Of a stretch of 64,000 nt of DNA, positions 9,595-20,500 are shown in pieces. Each line of letters begins with the position of its first letter. Positions within the stretch are counted from its first letter, which is position 1. Source of the stretch: Actinomycetaceae bacterium (lineage in GTDB: Bacteria > Actinomycetota > Actinomycetes > Actinomycetales > Actinomycetaceae); contig JAUNVQ010000004.1 of NCBI GenBank assembly GCA_030540715.1, forward strand, positions 69,592-133,591, read 5' to 3'. The translations under genes and the position numbers were made by a program. Under the pieces are notes generated by a model. It was not told the origin of the DNA, did not search any database, and was given only the letters and a program-made list of their open reading frames with translations.

Positions 9595-9660
9595 ATCCAA
9601 TCCCTCCTGGCTCTCCCTATAATATCAGGACTTCTTCGTATGTATGAAGGTTGGTTGATC

Positions 9661-11256
9661 CTATTTTTCCATCTTACATATTTCTTCAGGTAAGGATGTT
9701 TGACCATTTGCTCGTCGGAGGCTCACTTCACAACAGGCACCTTCCTCCCAAGGAACAACAACGCTCGTTTCTTTGGTTTCACGCAGGCCCTCACTATTTT
9801 TCACATGTTTGACTTCCCACAAATAACTATCGCCAGGCTGAGGTAAAGGATTCACCCACGAGACCTTTGCGCCTTGAGGATCGCTGAGCACTTTCAGTTC
9901 CTTCACGGGTGGCGGAATATCATCAATACCAGCATTTTGTGGGTCAGTCACAGATTGCGTTTGCTTTGTTGACACACTGTGCTCAACATCAAAACTATGT
10001 GAATACCACAACGTTGCCACCAAAGCGCCAAGAAGAATAAGTACCAGAAAAATTGAAAAAGCACTGAGCGCAGAGGTTCGCTGGCGAGTTTTTTGTGCCA
10101 CTGAAAAATCAGCAGAAGGAAAGCCATCACCACTCCCTTCCATCATACTTTTCTTACCACTAGCATTCATAGTGGCAGATGCAAACCCTACAGGAGTGAG
10201 ACGTTGATTTTCCTTCACAGCAAGTGGATGCGGGTGCGGAACAGTGAAACGAAAAGCCTCGTTCGGGTCAACTGTTTCACCTTCAAGGAAACGTCCAGCT
10301 TTTGTGAAGTCTTCTTGAGCATCAAAAGAGGGTAAGGCACGAATACGTGTTGGCTGATCTTCATCGCCACTGTCATAGAAACGCGGGGCTTTTTCATCCA
10401 ACACATCAACATGAGTTGCAGGAAGCCCGATATCGCGTTGTGTACGATGAAGTGCATCAACGAACTCCAAAGCAGTAGCATAACGCTGCTGCGGATCCTT
10501 AGAAAGAGCCTTTCGTATCACATTTTCCAATTGCCTTGGAACATCACTTCGACCAGTTGACGGAACAAAACCGTTAAGAACGCGAGCCGTAATCTTGGGA
10601 GGTGAATTGTCGCCACCTGGAATCTTAAAAGGCGAATGTCCCGCAAGAAGAGCATAGATTGTTGCCCCCAAACTAAACACGTCACAACGCGGCCCTGTTT
10701 CGCCTTTCCCCGTCTGTTGTTCGGCAGGTGCCCACAACAGTGACACCCCCTGGAATCCCTGCTGGGTTTCACCAGAAGATGCAATACCGAAATCGGTCAG
10801 CACTGGGCGCCCATAAGCAGTCATCAAAACATTCGCAGGTTTAATATCGCGGTGAATAATACCAGCACGATGAGCAGTTTCAATAGCTGCCCCCAACTGA
10901 ATACCAATCTCTAAAGCCTGCGGAACCGAATATGGTTTTTGCGACACAATTTTGCCAACATGTGGAGGCGGGCAGTATTCCATCACAATGTAAGAACGGC
11001 CATCCGTTGCAGTGGAAGCCGCATAGATGGATACGATTGATGGGTGTGACGATAATTTTGCCATCACATTGGCTTCAGCATGAAAACGTTCTTTCACATC
11101 GTCAGTAACATCAGCATGTAACACCTTCACAGCGACAAGACGTTCAGGAAGATACTGTTGGTATAAAAAAACATCAGCAAATCCGCCAGAACCGAGATAG
11201 GACTGATATTCGTAGCCATCAATAAGTGGAGGAATGATCTGACGTTTCTTTTTCAT
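9661..11256 (-). CDS. pkb2: Membrane Ser/Thr protein kinase (PknB/Pkb2-like) with FN3-like ectodomain
   Basis: In this 531-residue protein the kinase domain spans about 12-275, with glycine loop GSGGFADV (22-29), K44 in VAVK, E61, catalytic HRDIKPAN (D137) and DFG (D155), so it should be active. A juxtamembrane linker (about 280-392) carries many Ser/Thr. One membrane helix (about 395-419) leads to a roughly 110-residue exterior domain with FN3-like strands instead of PASTA repeats. The ATG overlaps the stop of the upstream FHA gene by 4 bp (ATGA). Neighbouring PP2C and FHA genes supply the phosphatase and phosphothreonine readers. This is the Pkb2 type of the bifidobacterial PFNA cluster rather than PknB of the cell-division cluster. 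Confidence 0.92.
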   Translation of the reverse strand: MKKKRQIIPPLIDGYEYQSYLGSGGFADVFLYQQYLPERLVAVKVLHADVTDDVKERFHAEANVMAKLSSHPSIVSIYAASTATDGRSYIVMEYCPPPHVGKIVSQKPYSVPQALEIGIQLGAAIETAHRAGIIHRDIKPANVLMTAYGRPVLTDFGIASSGETQQGFQGVSLLWAPAEQQTGKGETGPRCDVFSLGATIYALLAGHSPFKIPGGDNSPPKITARVLNGFVPSTGRSDVPRQLENVIRKALSKDPQQRYATALEFVDALHRTQRDIGLPATHVDVLDEKAPRFYDSGDEDQPTRIRALPSFDAQEDFTKAGRFLEGETVDPNEAFRFTVPHPHPLAVKENQRLTPVGFASATMNASGKKSMMEGSGDGFPSADFSVAQKTRQRTSALSAFSIFLVLILLGALVATLWYSHSFDVEHSVSTKQTQSVTDPQNAGIDDIPPPVKELKVLSDPQGAKVSWVNPLPQPGDSYLWEVKHVKNSEGLRETKETSVVVPWEEGACCEVSLRRANGQTSLPEEICKMEK

Positions 11257-11762
11257 AGGATCTCCTGCACAAGAATGTAACCTTGTTCGCCCACATCAAT
11301 TTTATCCCCGCTAAAAAGCTCAACGGGCCTACCAGGAATAACAGGAATCGGAGGTGACTGAGAGCGAAGAATAAAAGTTCCGTTTTGTGATTCATGGTCG
11401 ATCAGCGCAACGTAGTCATCCTTGACCACAATCTCACAGTGCGTTCGAGAGATAAGATGTTGAGGGCTAGACAGCGGAACCAGTAAAGGAATTGGCTGTT
11501 CAGGGTACTGGCGGGCTGAGGGCATCCTGCCAAATATTATATTTGTTGTGATATCAACCATGCGACCAGAGGGCAAACATAGACGTCCTCTTACAGGTAA
11601 TAACTCTGGCTCACAGGAAGTGCAAGCATCGTCAGCTTGATCCGACACAGCCAGTTCAGCTGCATCAGAAGGTAACGACACCATTGTCATATCGTTTTCC
11701 CATTGAAGGCCAACTATCGTCGGATCAATATCATTGTCCTGTACGCTCACCCATGTGTGCAT
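11253..11762 (-). CDS. FHA-domain protein
   Basis: This 169-residue soluble protein has an N-terminal 55-residue acidic region containing two close cysteines (CTSCEPE). The FHA domain covers about residues 60-168, with FGRMPS, the phosphothreonine-binding ISRTHCEI and DHESQNGTFI. It has the canonical SRTH motif, unlike the second FHA protein of this operon. It begins 3 bp after the PP2C stop (TAA-GGC-ATG) and overlaps the kinase start by 4 bp, so it is likely made in step with them and binds a product of the kinase. Confidence 0.9.
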   Translation of the reverse strand: MHTWVSVQDNDIDPTIVGLQWENDMTMVSLPSDAAELAVSDQADDACTSCEPELLPVRGRLCLPSGRMVDITTNIIFGRMPSARQYPEQPIPLLVPLSSPQHLISRTHCEIVVKDDYVALIDHESQNGTFILRSQSPPIPVIPGRPVELFSGDKIDVGEQGYILVQEIL

Positions 11763-11765
11763 GCC

Positions 11766-12596
11766 TTAGACACCACCAGCAATCGGGATGGGCCGAGTAT
11801 CATCATTATCGCAGTCCGTATCCGTTTCAAGATACCTATCGGCATTACCATTCATATCGTTGATCGACGGCACCGATCCCACGTCCACAATAGTGACAGT
11901 GATATTGTCTTTTCCGCCGGCCTCTTTTGCAGCATCAACTAAAGATGAACAGCACAACTGTGGTGAAGGAATCCTTAAAAAGGAGGCAATCAAATGGTCG
12001 TTAAGCTCGCCAGTCAAACCATCAGAACAAATAAGAAGGCGTTGACCAGACTGCATCGGAAGATCAAAATAATCACATTCACCTGTGGACTTTTCTTTGG
12101 ATGCTCCTAATGCACGGGTAATAATATTGCGGTCACTACGTTGGCGCGCCTGCTCAGGCGTAACAATCCCATAATCAATAAGCTCTTGAACACGTGAATG
12201 ATCCTTTGTTATCTGACGCAATTTGCCCTCAAAATAACAGTAGGTCCGCGAATCACCAATATTGATAATGCGCCATACCCATTGCTGGTCACACAAAGTA
12301 ACAAATGCGCCCGTCAACGTTGTTCCAGGATGTTTTTTTTCAGTAGATAATGCCGCAACACCACATCGAGCCTGTTCGTAAAGCATTTCGATAAGCTGTG
12401 GGGTGAGTCCATTAGCATCAACTTCTTGAAAGGGCGCCAAAGCAGCGTTACTAGCCCGATCTCCATATCCATGACCACCCATGCCATCGGCAACAAGGAA
12501 CACTGGGTAGCGTGAAAGAAATGCGTCCTCGTTTTTTGTTCGGCACGAGCCGACATCGCTCTGGCTTGATGCCCAGATAACGGGTTGTTGTCTCAC
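11766..12596 (-). CDS. prpC: PP2C-family Ser/Thr phosphatase
   Basis: This 276-residue protein carries the PPM/PP2C metal-binding motifs in order: RTKNEDAF, VADGMGGH, GDSR, CSDGLTGEL and GKDNITV. It should be an active Mn/Mg-dependent phosphatase. The catalytic domain ends near residue 240, and the last 35 residues are Asp/Asn-rich and hydrophilic, with no membrane span, so it is cytosolic. It is the expected antagonist of the kinase encoded two genes downstream. Its start overlaps the transglutaminase-like gene by 4 bp (ATGA). Confidence 0.93.
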   Translation of the reverse strand: MRQQPVIWASSQSDVGSCRTKNEDAFLSRYPVFLVADGMGGHGYGDRASNAALAPFQEVDANGLTPQLIEMLYEQARCGVAALSTEKKHPGTTLTGAFVTLCDQQWVWRIINIGDSRTYCYFEGKLRQITKDHSRVQELIDYGIVTPEQARQRSDRNIITRALGASKEKSTGECDYFDLPMQSGQRLLICSDGLTGELNDHLIASFLRIPSPQLCCSSLVDAAKEAGGKDNITVTIVDVGSVPSINDMNGNADRYLETDTDCDNDDTRPIPIAGGV

Positions 12597-15049
12597 TGTT
12601 CCTGCCTCGTCTCTAAAGGAGTTACCTTCACTACCCCACGGTGGCTGCTCTGTTCACCTGAATGTGAATACCTCCACCTTAATTTTAACCAACGTCTGCG
12701 CATTGTTTTCTTCATGCGCGCGCGTTTCATCAGTGATGTCAACCAAAACCGCGCAAAAATCCTACGGAAAGCTGGCAAAGGTGAACGCATTTTATTGGTG
12801 ATAGCATCAACAAACTCCCATGCTTGAGACGAGGATTCCTCGTGCACCACACCTTTACCATACACCAGGGCATCAATCTGTGCCGACAAAGTATAGAGCC
12901 CCCTTTCTGGGATCTTAGTTGGCGGTGGAATACGTTGAGGAACCTCGGAAATATTGACTCCTTCAATAGCACCACTCATCACATGAGCCTGCTGCCACCT
13001 GGTAGCATTGTGAGGAACTGCTATCCCGCTATCCCAGGCACGATCAATAATTTCATCCCAAGCACCCACCATCTTTTGATGGTGCGTATCGGCATGTTTT
13101 CTTCGACGAATCCGCCATATTTTCATCGCTGCAATCACAATGAGTGGCAACAGCAACAACACCAGAACACTCACAATTTTTACTGCAAAAAGCGCCGCAT
13201 TGAGCCACCATTGTACAGTGGAATCATTATCGGAATCCTCGCTGACAACATCTGGTGTCAGCTCGGCTGGTGTTGGTGGTGGCTGAGGAGGCTGAAGAAC
13301 CAAAGGTCGCGGAGTTTTCTTTGGCTGGGGTTGTGTTGCCTGAGGGGTTTTATCTTTTGGTGGTGTTGGATCAAAGGCAACCCATCCAGCCTCTTGGAAA
13401 CACACTTCCACCCATACATGCGCGTCATTTCCTGTTACCTTCCATCTCTTTTTCGCATCTCGTGAGTATTCTTCAGAAGGATAAAAGCCCATCACAACCC
13501 GTGCGGGAACACCAATTTCACGCAACATCAGTGTCATAGCTACCGCGTACTGTTCATCGTCACCGATCATCATATCCGAGGCAAGAAGACGTTTGATACG
13601 TGCCGCCCGATGCCCTGCATCCGACATGCCATCTTTACCATTTGAAAAGAAACCATTGTTCTTAAAATAGCGTTCAAAAGCACGTATCTGTTCCACTGGT
13701 GACGAGGATTGACGAAGAATTTCGGGAATAATTGCCGTGACTTCTTCAGGGACACCTTCATTAGGTGGCAGATCTACCTGCGCGAACTGTTGTCCAACAA
13801 GTTGTTCTTGTTTCCATGGTCGTGCAATATCAACACTTAGGCGATACTCAGAGCCTGCGTGAAAAGGTTTTTGAGAGATAATTGTTTGTAAATCTTTACT
13901 ATAGAAAAGGGTGTCTCCATATTCGTTATTTTGTTTATCTTTCACAATGATAGTGTGCACAATTCCGCCACCAACAACCCATGGACCATGATAATCAGTG
14001 ACCTTGATATCCAGTACCGCTGGCATCAACGCAGGATCATTACTACTGCTCACCGACGTGCCAATATGTTGAAAACCGCCTTGTTGTTGGTGAAGATCAG
14101 CGATGTTGTACACTTCTCCATCGTAAACATCCATCGCTGCTAAGCGTAGGCGCCCAGCAGGGGGCAAACCTTTCACAGAAAAAAGTACATCTTTTTCTTT
14201 ATCTTTTATGAAATGACGAAAATCCGCAAGAGGTGACGCATAGTTATGCAGGTCTAATGGCGGAACAATGTAATCACGAAGAACAACACGCTGTGAGCCT
14301 ACCGAAAACAGAGTAGTAACTCCCACCGCCACTACTACACCAATAACGATAGTGATGCCTACCCCAATAGCGCGCCACAATAATCGCACCCCCGCATGCT
14401 TATTGGACCACATGATATGTTGAGGACTGTCATCGCTTCCAAGTCGACTAGTCACAAGCCATACCAGTGTTGCGCTCCCAACTACACTCCCGATAAGCAC
14501 TGAGAAACGTGTTGTGTTCAGTCCCCACATGATCCCAGTTACAAGCAAAACATAGACGGGCCCTAGAACTAATATAAGATCAAGGAAAGGTCTTCTAGCA
14601 TGCGTAGGCAACTGTTCTTTTGGTAAAGAAACAGCCCTTATCGATACTAACGAGCACACATAACCACATATGAATGGCATAACAGCTGGGCCAGTAAAAT
14701 GTCGTGCAGGCGGTTGAAGCGTCAATAAATCACGCCATGAGTTCACTATGTAAACAACAAAAGTTTGCAGAGCGTAAACGCTGGGAAAAGTGTTGACATA
14801 ACAAAGTTCGGGAAGGGTAACTATAGGTCCAACAAGGAAAAAAACCAAGAGGGCGACAAGGAGTGATGTCATAGGTGCTAAGCGAAAAAAGGCCACCGTC
14901 ACTGCAGTCAATGTTCCCACAGCAATAGCACCCCAGATGACGAGGAAACCACTTACCCCGCCAAAGACCTCGATATGGCTAAGTCCTGCCACCATGAACA
15001 GCCCACAAAGAAAGAATACTTTGAGCAAAGGGATATGTGTAGTTTTCAT
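12593..15049 (-). CDS. Membrane transglutaminase-like (TgpA-type) protein, catalytic Cys absent
   Basis: This 818-residue protein has six or so hydrophobic helices in residues 1-260. An extracytoplasmic domain (about 270-600) contains the transglutaminase core, followed by a Pro-rich linker, a further membrane helix (about 625-650, VKIVSVLVLLLLPLIVIAAM) and a cytoplasmic tail. In the core, GDDEQYAVAMTLMLREIGVP occupies the place of the usual GxCxxxA...RxxGIPAR block. The nucleophilic Cys is Asp here, while the His (NDAHVWVEV) and Asp (FDPTPP) of the triad remain. It is therefore probably a non-catalytic or altered member. It corresponds to tgm of the PFNA cluster, coupled by 4-bp overlaps to DUF58 and PP2C genes. 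The cytoplasmic tail is strongly basic near its end. Confidence 0.88.
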   Translation of the reverse strand: MKTTHIPLLKVFFLCGLFMVAGLSHIEVFGGVSGFLVIWGAIAVGTLTAVTVAFFRLAPMTSLLVALLVFFLVGPIVTLPELCYVNTFPSVYALQTFVVYIVNSWRDLLTLQPPARHFTGPAVMPFICGYVCSLVSIRAVSLPKEQLPTHARRPFLDLILVLGPVYVLLVTGIMWGLNTTRFSVLIGSVVGSATLVWLVTSRLGSDDSPQHIMWSNKHAGVRLLWRAIGVGITIVIGVVVAVGVTTLFSVGSQRVVLRDYIVPPLDLHNYASPLADFRHFIKDKEKDVLFSVKGLPPAGRLRLAAMDVYDGEVYNIADLHQQQGGFQHIGTSVSSSNDPALMPAVLDIKVTDYHGPWVVGGGIVHTIIVKDKQNNEYGDTLFYSKDLQTIISQKPFHAGSEYRLSVDIARPWKQEQLVGQQFAQVDLPPNEGVPEEVTAIIPEILRQSSSPVEQIRAFERYFKNNGFFSNGKDGMSDAGHRAARIKRLLASDMMIGDDEQYAVAMTLMLREIGVPARVVMGFYPSEEYSRDAKKRWKVTGNDAHVWVEVCFQEAGWVAFDPTPPKDKTPQATQPQPKKTPRPLVLQPPQPPPTPAELTPDVVSEDSDNDSTVQWWLNAALFAVKIVSVLVLLLLPLIVIAAMKIWRIRRRKHADTHHQKMVGAWDEIIDRAWDSGIAVPHNATRWQQAHVMSGAIEGVNISEVPQRIPPPTKIPERGLYTLSAQIDALVYGKGVVHEESSSQAWEFVDAITNKMRSPLPAFRRIFARFWLTSLMKRARMKKTMRRRWLKLRWRYSHSGEQSSHRGVVKVTPLETRQEQ

Positions 15050-16560
15050 CGTCCCACCGCCCCCATAAGGCCTGGTAACTCAGATAAATCACCGATGTCA
15101 ATGATATTCATGACTCCGACTTTGTGAAACTGATGAGGAACAGGTCGAAAATAAGGAGCTTCCCTTATCGGGGTTGGGTTTTCTGTGCTTCCAGGGTCAA
15201 TACTGCGACACATTATTGACTGCATATTGATACTCATACGACTATATGCCTGATGAAGGAGTGATACCGATGTACCCGACCCGGTAATACACATAATAAC
15301 TGATGCCTGAGGAAGGGAAGCTACACCGTGGGAGACAAGTTCAGGAAGCGCCATTGGTTGAGATGAAAGTTCAACACTGGACAATTCATCAAGAAAACGC
15401 ATGGCATTAGGTACATGAAAAGTTGTTGTGTCAGTAACAAGACTCACAGTTTTTCCTTCATGGAGCGCATGGGCACCAACTGATGCCGCAACGCTCACAG
15501 CAAGCTCAAACTCGTCCTCCGAAAAATAAAATGATGGATGTAAAGAAAGAATACACAACAGTTGAGCGCGACGTGTCTCCTCGAACTGGCGTACCATCAT
15601 CCGCCCCATTTTGGCCGTAGTTTTCCAATGGATCGAGCGGCGTTCATCCCCTGGAGTATAGTCACGAAGAGCATGAAATGAAACGTCTGAACTGGTCAGA
15701 TCCCGTGTCGATGCGCCTTCAATGTCCCGAAGTAAACCTGTGACACTATGTGCAAGACCAATGGTAGAAGGGTGAATATAAAGCTGATGCGGGCTATTCC
15801 AGGTTTTGCTGCGCTGCAGTAGTTGAAGAGGATCTGAGTGAATAGTGGTAACTGGCCCTATTTGGATGACACCACGACGGCGAGCTGGAATAGTAAATGT
15901 TTCAACATGGTTTTGCCCAGCGTGAAGTAGCGGAAGCGGAAATGTGGCAGAAAAATGAGCAACTGGCATCACCACTTCCGTACCAAAAGCTGGAGTTTTA
16001 CTGCGTGCGTGGATTGTTAACGTTCCTACGGCGTGGTCACCCACACGGATTCTTGATGATGCTAAATCCATCTCAATGCCAAGGTCAACCTGGCGAAGCA
16101 TCCACACAAATGACAGCATGAAAACAAATGCCGTCATGATGGCGATAATCCAGGCTTCTAGCCAGTCATAACGCAAAGCAGCAAAGGCACTAACAGCAAT
16201 AATGATAAGTACGAACACAGCGGTATAAGTCAGCGATATCCTCTGTTCAGATCTGCGACAAGACTGTACGAACCACCTGCTAAAGGAGGGCGTGGTTTCG
16301 CGCGTGGAAGGGGAGGTCGCTGACTGGGACTCCCCTGGCGCGAAAGGGGCAACTGCACCGGTTGCAGGAGGGAGCGCTGTTCCACGCGCGAAATAGTGTG
16401 TGGAAGATTGTGGGCCCTCGTGTGCGAAACTCTGGGATGCTTCATATGTGAAAAGCTGCGTGGGAGCTGACGTAGCACTCACTGCAAAAGGCTGAGCAAA
16501 ATAATGTGCACATACCCCAGTAAAGGGATATTTTAACAGGGAAATGAATGATGCTTTCAT
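15046..16560 (-). CDS. DUF58 domain membrane protein
   Basis: In this 504-residue protein two adjacent membrane helices (about 110-155) are followed by a beta-rich region and the DUF58 signature DYTPGDERRSIHWKTTAKMG (about 315-335). A von Willebrand factor A-like region lies near the C-terminus. DUF58 proteins are nearly always encoded with MoxR ATPases and are thought to be assembled or regulated by them. The N-terminal 95 residues are unusual low complexity, rich in S, T, A, P and F with repeated FA and QSAT/SSTH motifs. A shorter start cannot be excluded, but the ATGA overlap with moxR supports ATG 16560. It also overlaps the transglutaminase-like gene by 4 bp. Confidence 0.88.
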   Translation of the reverse strand: MKASFISLLKYPFTGVCAHYFAQPFAVSATSAPTQLFTYEASQSFAHEGPQSSTHYFARGTALPPATGAVAPFAPGESQSATSPSTRETTPSFSRWFVQSCRRSEQRISLTYTAVFVLIIIAVSAFAALRYDWLEAWIIAIMTAFVFMLSFVWMLRQVDLGIEMDLASSRIRVGDHAVGTLTIHARSKTPAFGTEVVMPVAHFSATFPLPLLHAGQNHVETFTIPARRRGVIQIGPVTTIHSDPLQLLQRSKTWNSPHQLYIHPSTIGLAHSVTGLLRDIEGASTRDLTSSDVSFHALRDYTPGDERRSIHWKTTAKMGRMMVRQFEETRRAQLLCILSLHPSFYFSEDEFELAVSVAASVGAHALHEGKTVSLVTDTTTFHVPNAMRFLDELSSVELSSQPMALPELVSHGVASLPQASVIMCITGSGTSVSLLHQAYSRMSINMQSIMCRSIDPGSTENPTPIREAPYFRPVPHQFHKVGVMNIIDIGDLSELPGLMGAVGR

Positions 16561-17522
16561 ACGGTTCCTTGAGGTACAGAAACCTGGGTAAGGACTTGTT
16601 CAATAACCTGTTGCGATGTCGTACCTGCAAACAGTGCATCTGGGTCCAGCACCAAACGATGCGCCCACACTGGCTGGGCAAGGGCAAGAATATCGTCAGG
16701 CAACACATAGGAACGCCCCTGAGCAATTGCCCACACCTTAGCGGCACGTGTCATTGCAATCGCACCACGCGTTGATACCCCCACTCGAACTGATTCATTG
16801 TCACGTGTGGCCTCGATAAGCTGGTGGATAAAAGCAAGAACACTATCATCAACACGATTATTTCCAGCTAGTTGGGCCATTTCACTAATTGCTTTCGTGG
16901 TAACAACCTCGCCAAGCTGCTTCGAACGGTCGGGTTCTTGGGAACCCGACATGATACGGATCATTGCGGCAGCATCGGGATACCCCAGAGACGATTTCAT
17001 TAAGAAACGATCAAGCTGAGCTTCGGGAAGTGGATATGTTCCTGCCTGTTCAATAGGGTTTTGAGTAGCAATAACCATAAATGGTTTGTTAACCTTGTGA
17101 GTCTTACCATCAACAGTTACCTGGAATTCTTCCATCACTTCCAGTAGGGCCGACTGGGTTTTAGGGCTTGCACGGTTGATTTCATCGGCAAGAACAACTG
17201 TGGCAAAAACAGGCCCAGCATGAAAGTTCCATTCTTTTGTTTTTTGGTCATAAATGGTAACACCCGTAATATCAGACGGCAGCATATCGGGAGTAAATTG
17301 AATACGTGAATGCTTTCCTTTCACAGATGCTGCCAATGCTCGCGCAAGCGCTGTTTTCCCTGTTCCAGGCGCATCCTCTAACAGTAAATGCCCTTCGGCT
17401 AGCAAACAGGTTAATGCCAAGCGAACAATATGGTCTTTGCCCAACAGGGCTTGGCCAATATTGGCCACAATCTTATCAAAGGCATCCGAAAACCATTGCG
17501 CACTTTGAGATGAAACTGCCAT
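16557..17522 (-). CDS. MoxR-family AAA+ ATPase
   Basis: This 321-residue cytosolic ATPase has Walker A EDAPGTGKTALA (residues 49-60), Walker B VVLADEINRA (109-118) and sensor region FMVIATQNPIEQAGTYPLPE, all typical of MoxR. MoxR ATPases act as chaperones for metal-insertion or VWA/DUF58 partners. Here the DUF58 and transglutaminase-like products encoded directly downstream are the probable clients. It starts 11 bp after the stop of the giant Ig/FN3 gene. This is the AAA-ATPase member of the PFNA-type cluster. Confidence 0.94.
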   Translation of the reverse strand: MAVSSQSAQWFSDAFDKIVANIGQALLGKDHIVRLALTCLLAEGHLLLEDAPGTGKTALARALAASVKGKHSRIQFTPDMLPSDITGVTIYDQKTKEWNFHAGPVFATVVLADEINRASPKTQSALLEVMEEFQVTVDGKTHKVNKPFMVIATQNPIEQAGTYPLPEAQLDRFLMKSSLGYPDAAAMIRIMSGSQEPDRSKQLGEVVTTKAISEMAQLAGNNRVDDSVLAFIHQLIEATRDNESVRVGVSTRGAIAMTRAAKVWAIAQGRSYVLPDDILALAQPVWAHRLVLDPDALFAGTTSQQVIEQVLTQVSVPQGTV

Positions 17523-17533
17523 GTGTTTATTCC

Positions 17534-20500
17534 TTACTGTATTCCGTATTTATCGAAGCGGAGCCCATTGTCAAACTCTATCGAACCGTCTTGAGGTATC
17601 TGTTTATCACAGTGAATAGTGACCTCTCCCCCGCCGTAAACCAGCATGTCGGTGAGGCTCCCCGATACCTTATTCTTTGCTGGATCTTTTGACGATGAAG
17701 CAGGAATAAGCCAACAACTCACATTACTGACCTGTGAATCCTTGATACCTTGCGTCCATATGGTGACAACCTTGGAGTCTATTTTGACTATCTTTGCAGC
17801 CTGCTGAGGTGTTGGAATCTGTGCACTAACACATTTATCAGCAGTCTTTCCGCTCTCACTTTGGCGCACATGAAGACACATTTGTTTGGTTTGGCCAGGT
17901 TGACCCGTCACCGTATGACGTGACATGGCATCCAAAGAACCAGAAGGCCCATCCCCACTGGCCGTAACGCTAATGGGGCGCCCATGGCCGTTGGCACTCC
18001 ATGTGAACTGTACCTCACCACTAGACGTTGGTACGGCCTCCAATTGATCGATAGAGGGCGGACCAAAGGGTGACACTGATGCTGATGCGGCGCTGGATTT
18101 ACCTGGGACAATTTGTCCATCTATTATTCCAATAGCTCGCACACGCACACTTATTGCCTGACCATCAACACCATACACTGTTGTGCTAGTGCCAGTGATT
18201 GTTTGCCATGTTGGATCACTACTTGTGGCAATCTGGTAACTCACACGTGTCCACCCCTGCCCTTGACCACCACGAATACCGCTAACACGAATTTCGCCAG
18301 AGCGACCTGTTGCCCGAACAGTTGGTACAGACGGTGTGCCTGGTTTACCAAGAGGGCGAACCTGCCCAGAGGAAACAGATGCTGAACTACCCGCTTCGTT
18401 CGTTGCTTTCACGCTAAAGGATACTGGTGAGGACGAGTAGGGAACATTAAATGAGGCAGAACGGTCCTGTGTCGTTACCCTTTCCCCCCGCGATGAAACC
18501 ACCGTGTAACTTTCAACTGCTTTTCCATTATCAGTAGTTGGCGGATCCCACATCACTACTATTCGAGCTGTTGACGATGTACTTGTTGACGTTTCTATCG
18601 TAGCTTCAACATTTCGCGGACTAAATGGTGGACCAAATGGCATAGCGGTTGACACAGGCGACCAGGCAGAGTCCTTTCCAGATGCATTATGCGCTTGAAC
18701 ACGCATCTGGTAGACACTTCCATTGCTCAATCCCTCAAACACAACATTTTCTTTTGTCACTGTTTTTGTTTTACTTACCCCTGTTGAAGAGGTAAGCGAC
18801 ACCGTGTAGCTAGTGACGGGACTACCCTGAGATAGAGTCTGTGGCCAGGTTGCACTCAGAGTTGAATCACCAGCTTGAATGACAGGTTCAGAGGGCTGAT
18901 CGGGAGCAGTATCTAATAGCACAGGCTGACTTGGTTGGGACCAGGGCGAATCCCCCGCACGATTAGTTGCTTGAACAACGAATGAATATTTATGACCTTG
19001 GGATAACTGGTGAAATACGCACTGTGTCCCACCACATTGCTGTGTCGCACCAGTTGTTGTTTCACGGACGGTAAAACTGGTAATAGGGGCTCCATGAGCT
19101 GAACCAGACACCCATTGGACTGTCATTGAGGTATCAGAAGTTGCAGTTGCCACAACATTGGTGGGAGGCTGCGGCTGCGACACCACAGAGATCCGAACCG
19201 ACCCCCGGCGTTCACGTAAAGGATCGTGGGTCACATCACCCATACGGACCGACACAACAACACTGCCGTAAAAATCTGGTTCAGGAGTAATAAAGAGTTT
19301 GGTTCCCTGTGTTCGTGTCTGTGCTTTCCCCTGGAAAACCTGGGGGCGCGCAGCGAAATAGAGTTCTTTACCTGGGAAAGGATTAGTCACAAAATCTGCC
19401 ATATCAACTTCCAGACTTTTACCGCCAAATCCTTCGGCCTCGATATCGGCAATCTGGAGCGGTGGCTGTGACGATGTTACAATTTCGATCGGAACCTCTG
19501 CCCGCGTGCTATTGGCCGCATCACTTACTTCAACTTTAAGATTTCCTAGGCGCCCTTTCTTCGATTTTGTTGGCGCCGTCACCGTTAGTTGGGAGCCACT
19601 TAATGATGTTGATACTTCTTTGAGGCCTGTCACAAGTTTATAGGAAAATGAATGTGGGTCCTCGCCCTCAGGGTCGCTCACCATTGCCGCCAAATCCACT
19701 GTTACTGGCGTGTTATCAGCTGCTACCTTGATAGGCGTTGGGCGAAATAGTGGCGGATTATTGACAGCTGCTTTAACTTTGATAGGCAATGTCAATGTTG
19801 AGGTGAGCGCATCTTTATCATCAGCGGATGCTGCATCGGTAACCTCGAAAGTAATAGCGGTATTACCACTAAAGGTCTTGGGTGGCGCATACACAAGCTG
19901 CGTATCAGAGATCACTAGTTCTTTTTCACTGCCACCAATTTGCACACTCACCTTATCGGCCTGTGTTAACGTGGGGTGGCGTCCTTTGCGGACAACAACG
20001 TAATCTTCTAGGGGAATTGTCAGCGTTGTGCCAGCTTTGACTTTCGCTGGAATCATTGTGGGATCTAAACGTGGCGCAACGCCATCACCAACAAGGGCTG
20101 GCACAAAAATAACGGCAGAAGATGTCAGGTTATCTTCATCGGTAATAGTGTAGACAATAATTTGGCGTCGTTCGGACAGTTTGACGTTGATTCTGTTACG
20201 CTCATCCACGGATGCTGACGAAGATGATGTTGTGACTTTGAGCTTTGACACATCGCCATCGGGATCATCATCGTTGGCCAGTACTGGCACAGTGAACTCG
20301 GTGGCACCGTGGGGTACGTCATCGGCTGTAACAATATCATCACGTGCAATCGGTGGTGCAAGTGGAGCATCGTTCGATACCTGTATGGTTAATAAACCGT
20401 TATCCGTTCCCCCTCTTCCATCACTCACCTGATAGCTTGCCGTATATATTCCCTGTTGTTTGGGGGCTTTAAATACAATACGCGAATCTCTTTGACGCAG

